The notes beneath the pieces were generated by a model that had not been told where the DNA came from, did no database searches, and worked only from the letters and a program-made list of their open reading frames with translations. This document shows, one piece after another, positions 5,941 through 6,063 of a stretch of DNA of 6,063 bases. The number at the start of each line of letters is the position of its first letter. Positions within the stretch are counted from its first letter, which is position 1. The stretch covers positions 1-6,063 of the forward strand of contig PYCK01000159.1 of assembly GCA_009649835.1 (NCBI GenBank), in the 5' to 3' direction. This stretch comes from Candidatus Methanocomedens sp. Its GTDB lineage: Archaea > Halobacteriota > Methanosarcinia > Methanosarcinales > Methanocomedenaceae. Both the position numbers and the translations under genes were made by a program.

Positions 5941-6063
5941 TCATTTCCCCTCATTGAACCCCTCGACAATCTTTATCTCTCCGGGGGTCAGGTCATATAG
6001 TTTGTAGACGAGCTGGTCTATTTGTTTTTCAAATCCTGTTTTATTTTCAAGTTTTCTCTTTTT
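5941..6063 (-). CDS. C-terminus of Eco57I/TaqI-like R-M protein (partial)
   Basis: The right edge cuts this gene, leaving its last 40 codons and TGA. The visible segment, with FEKQIDQLVYKLYDLTPGEI followed by KIVEGF, is the highly characteristic tail of large single-chain restriction-modification enzymes and N6-adenine methylases with an Eco57I/TaqI-like C-terminal specificity region. Such proteins methylate, and often cut, specific DNA sites as a defence against phage and plasmids. The catalytic and methylase motifs would lie outside the window, so whether the gene is intact or carries a nuclease domain cannot be judged. The Bro-N gene starts one base after its stop. Confidence 0.8.
   Translation of the reverse strand, partial: KKRKLENKTGFEKQIDQLVYKLYDLTPGEIKIVEGFNEGK
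5947..5952 (-). promoter_or_regulatory. Shine-Dalgarno site for the Bro-N gene
   Basis: On the minus strand GAGGGG lies seven bases before ATG 5939, inside the final codons of the restriction-modification gene. It fixes the start and points to translational coupling. Confidence 0.7.
5947..6006 (+). repeat. Direct repeat copy 2 (in intact R-M tail)
   Basis: This is the in-frame copy, within the restriction-modification gene's last codons. With copy 1 it brackets the Bro-N gene at a distance of about 940 bases, so recombination between the two would delete the Bro-N gene. Confidence 0.85.

Overview
The window looks like a chromosomal segment of a methanogen- or ANME-type archaeon, most likely of the Methanosarcinales. 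The evidence is an archaeal COG2108-type radical SAM protein, a DUF2551-like small protein, an NadX aspartate dehydrogenase, and a CcmA/CcmB haem-export pair typical of cytochrome-c-making members of that lineage. Promoter-like TATA boxes and purine-rich Shine-Dalgarno sites, rather than bacterial -35/-10 boxes, fit this. The assignment rests on protein recognition by eye, not a database search.

Layout. Positions 1-434 are accessory or decayed sequence: a TATA-like box, a short 9-nt tandem repeat, an orphan C-terminal coding fragment (80-337), and a strong 13-bp hairpin followed by two mutually exclusive hairpins in front of a Bro-N gene. Positions 435-941 hold a C-terminally truncated Bro-N (antirepressor/DinD-like) gene. 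Positions 995-4746 are an orderly plus-strand metabolic block: radical SAM protein, DUF2551-like protein, nadX, ccmA and ccmB. The last two are translationally coupled, and ccmA appears to lack any ATG, GTG or TTG start that keeps its essential N-terminus. Positions 4747-5108 hold no convincing gene, but contain a frameshifted relic of a restriction-modification gene tail. On the minus strand from the right edge come the last 40 codons of an Eco57I/TaqI-like restriction-modification protein (5941-6063) and, one base later, a full-length Bro-N protein (5939-5109).

How it fits together. The housekeeping block is bracketed by two related Bro-N genes in inverted, convergent orientation that still share perfect nucleotide matches of 31 and 20 bp. 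The right-hand Bro-N gene also lies between two direct copies (about 60 bp) of the restriction-modification gene's 3' end. The simplest reading is a defence/mobile module (R-M gene plus coupled Bro-N gene) that duplicated and decayed around a conserved block. Within the block, nadX feeds NAD synthesis and ccmAB serves cytochrome c maturation; the radical SAM and DUF2551 products have no assigned function. No tRNA, rRNA, CRISPR array or transposase gene was seen.
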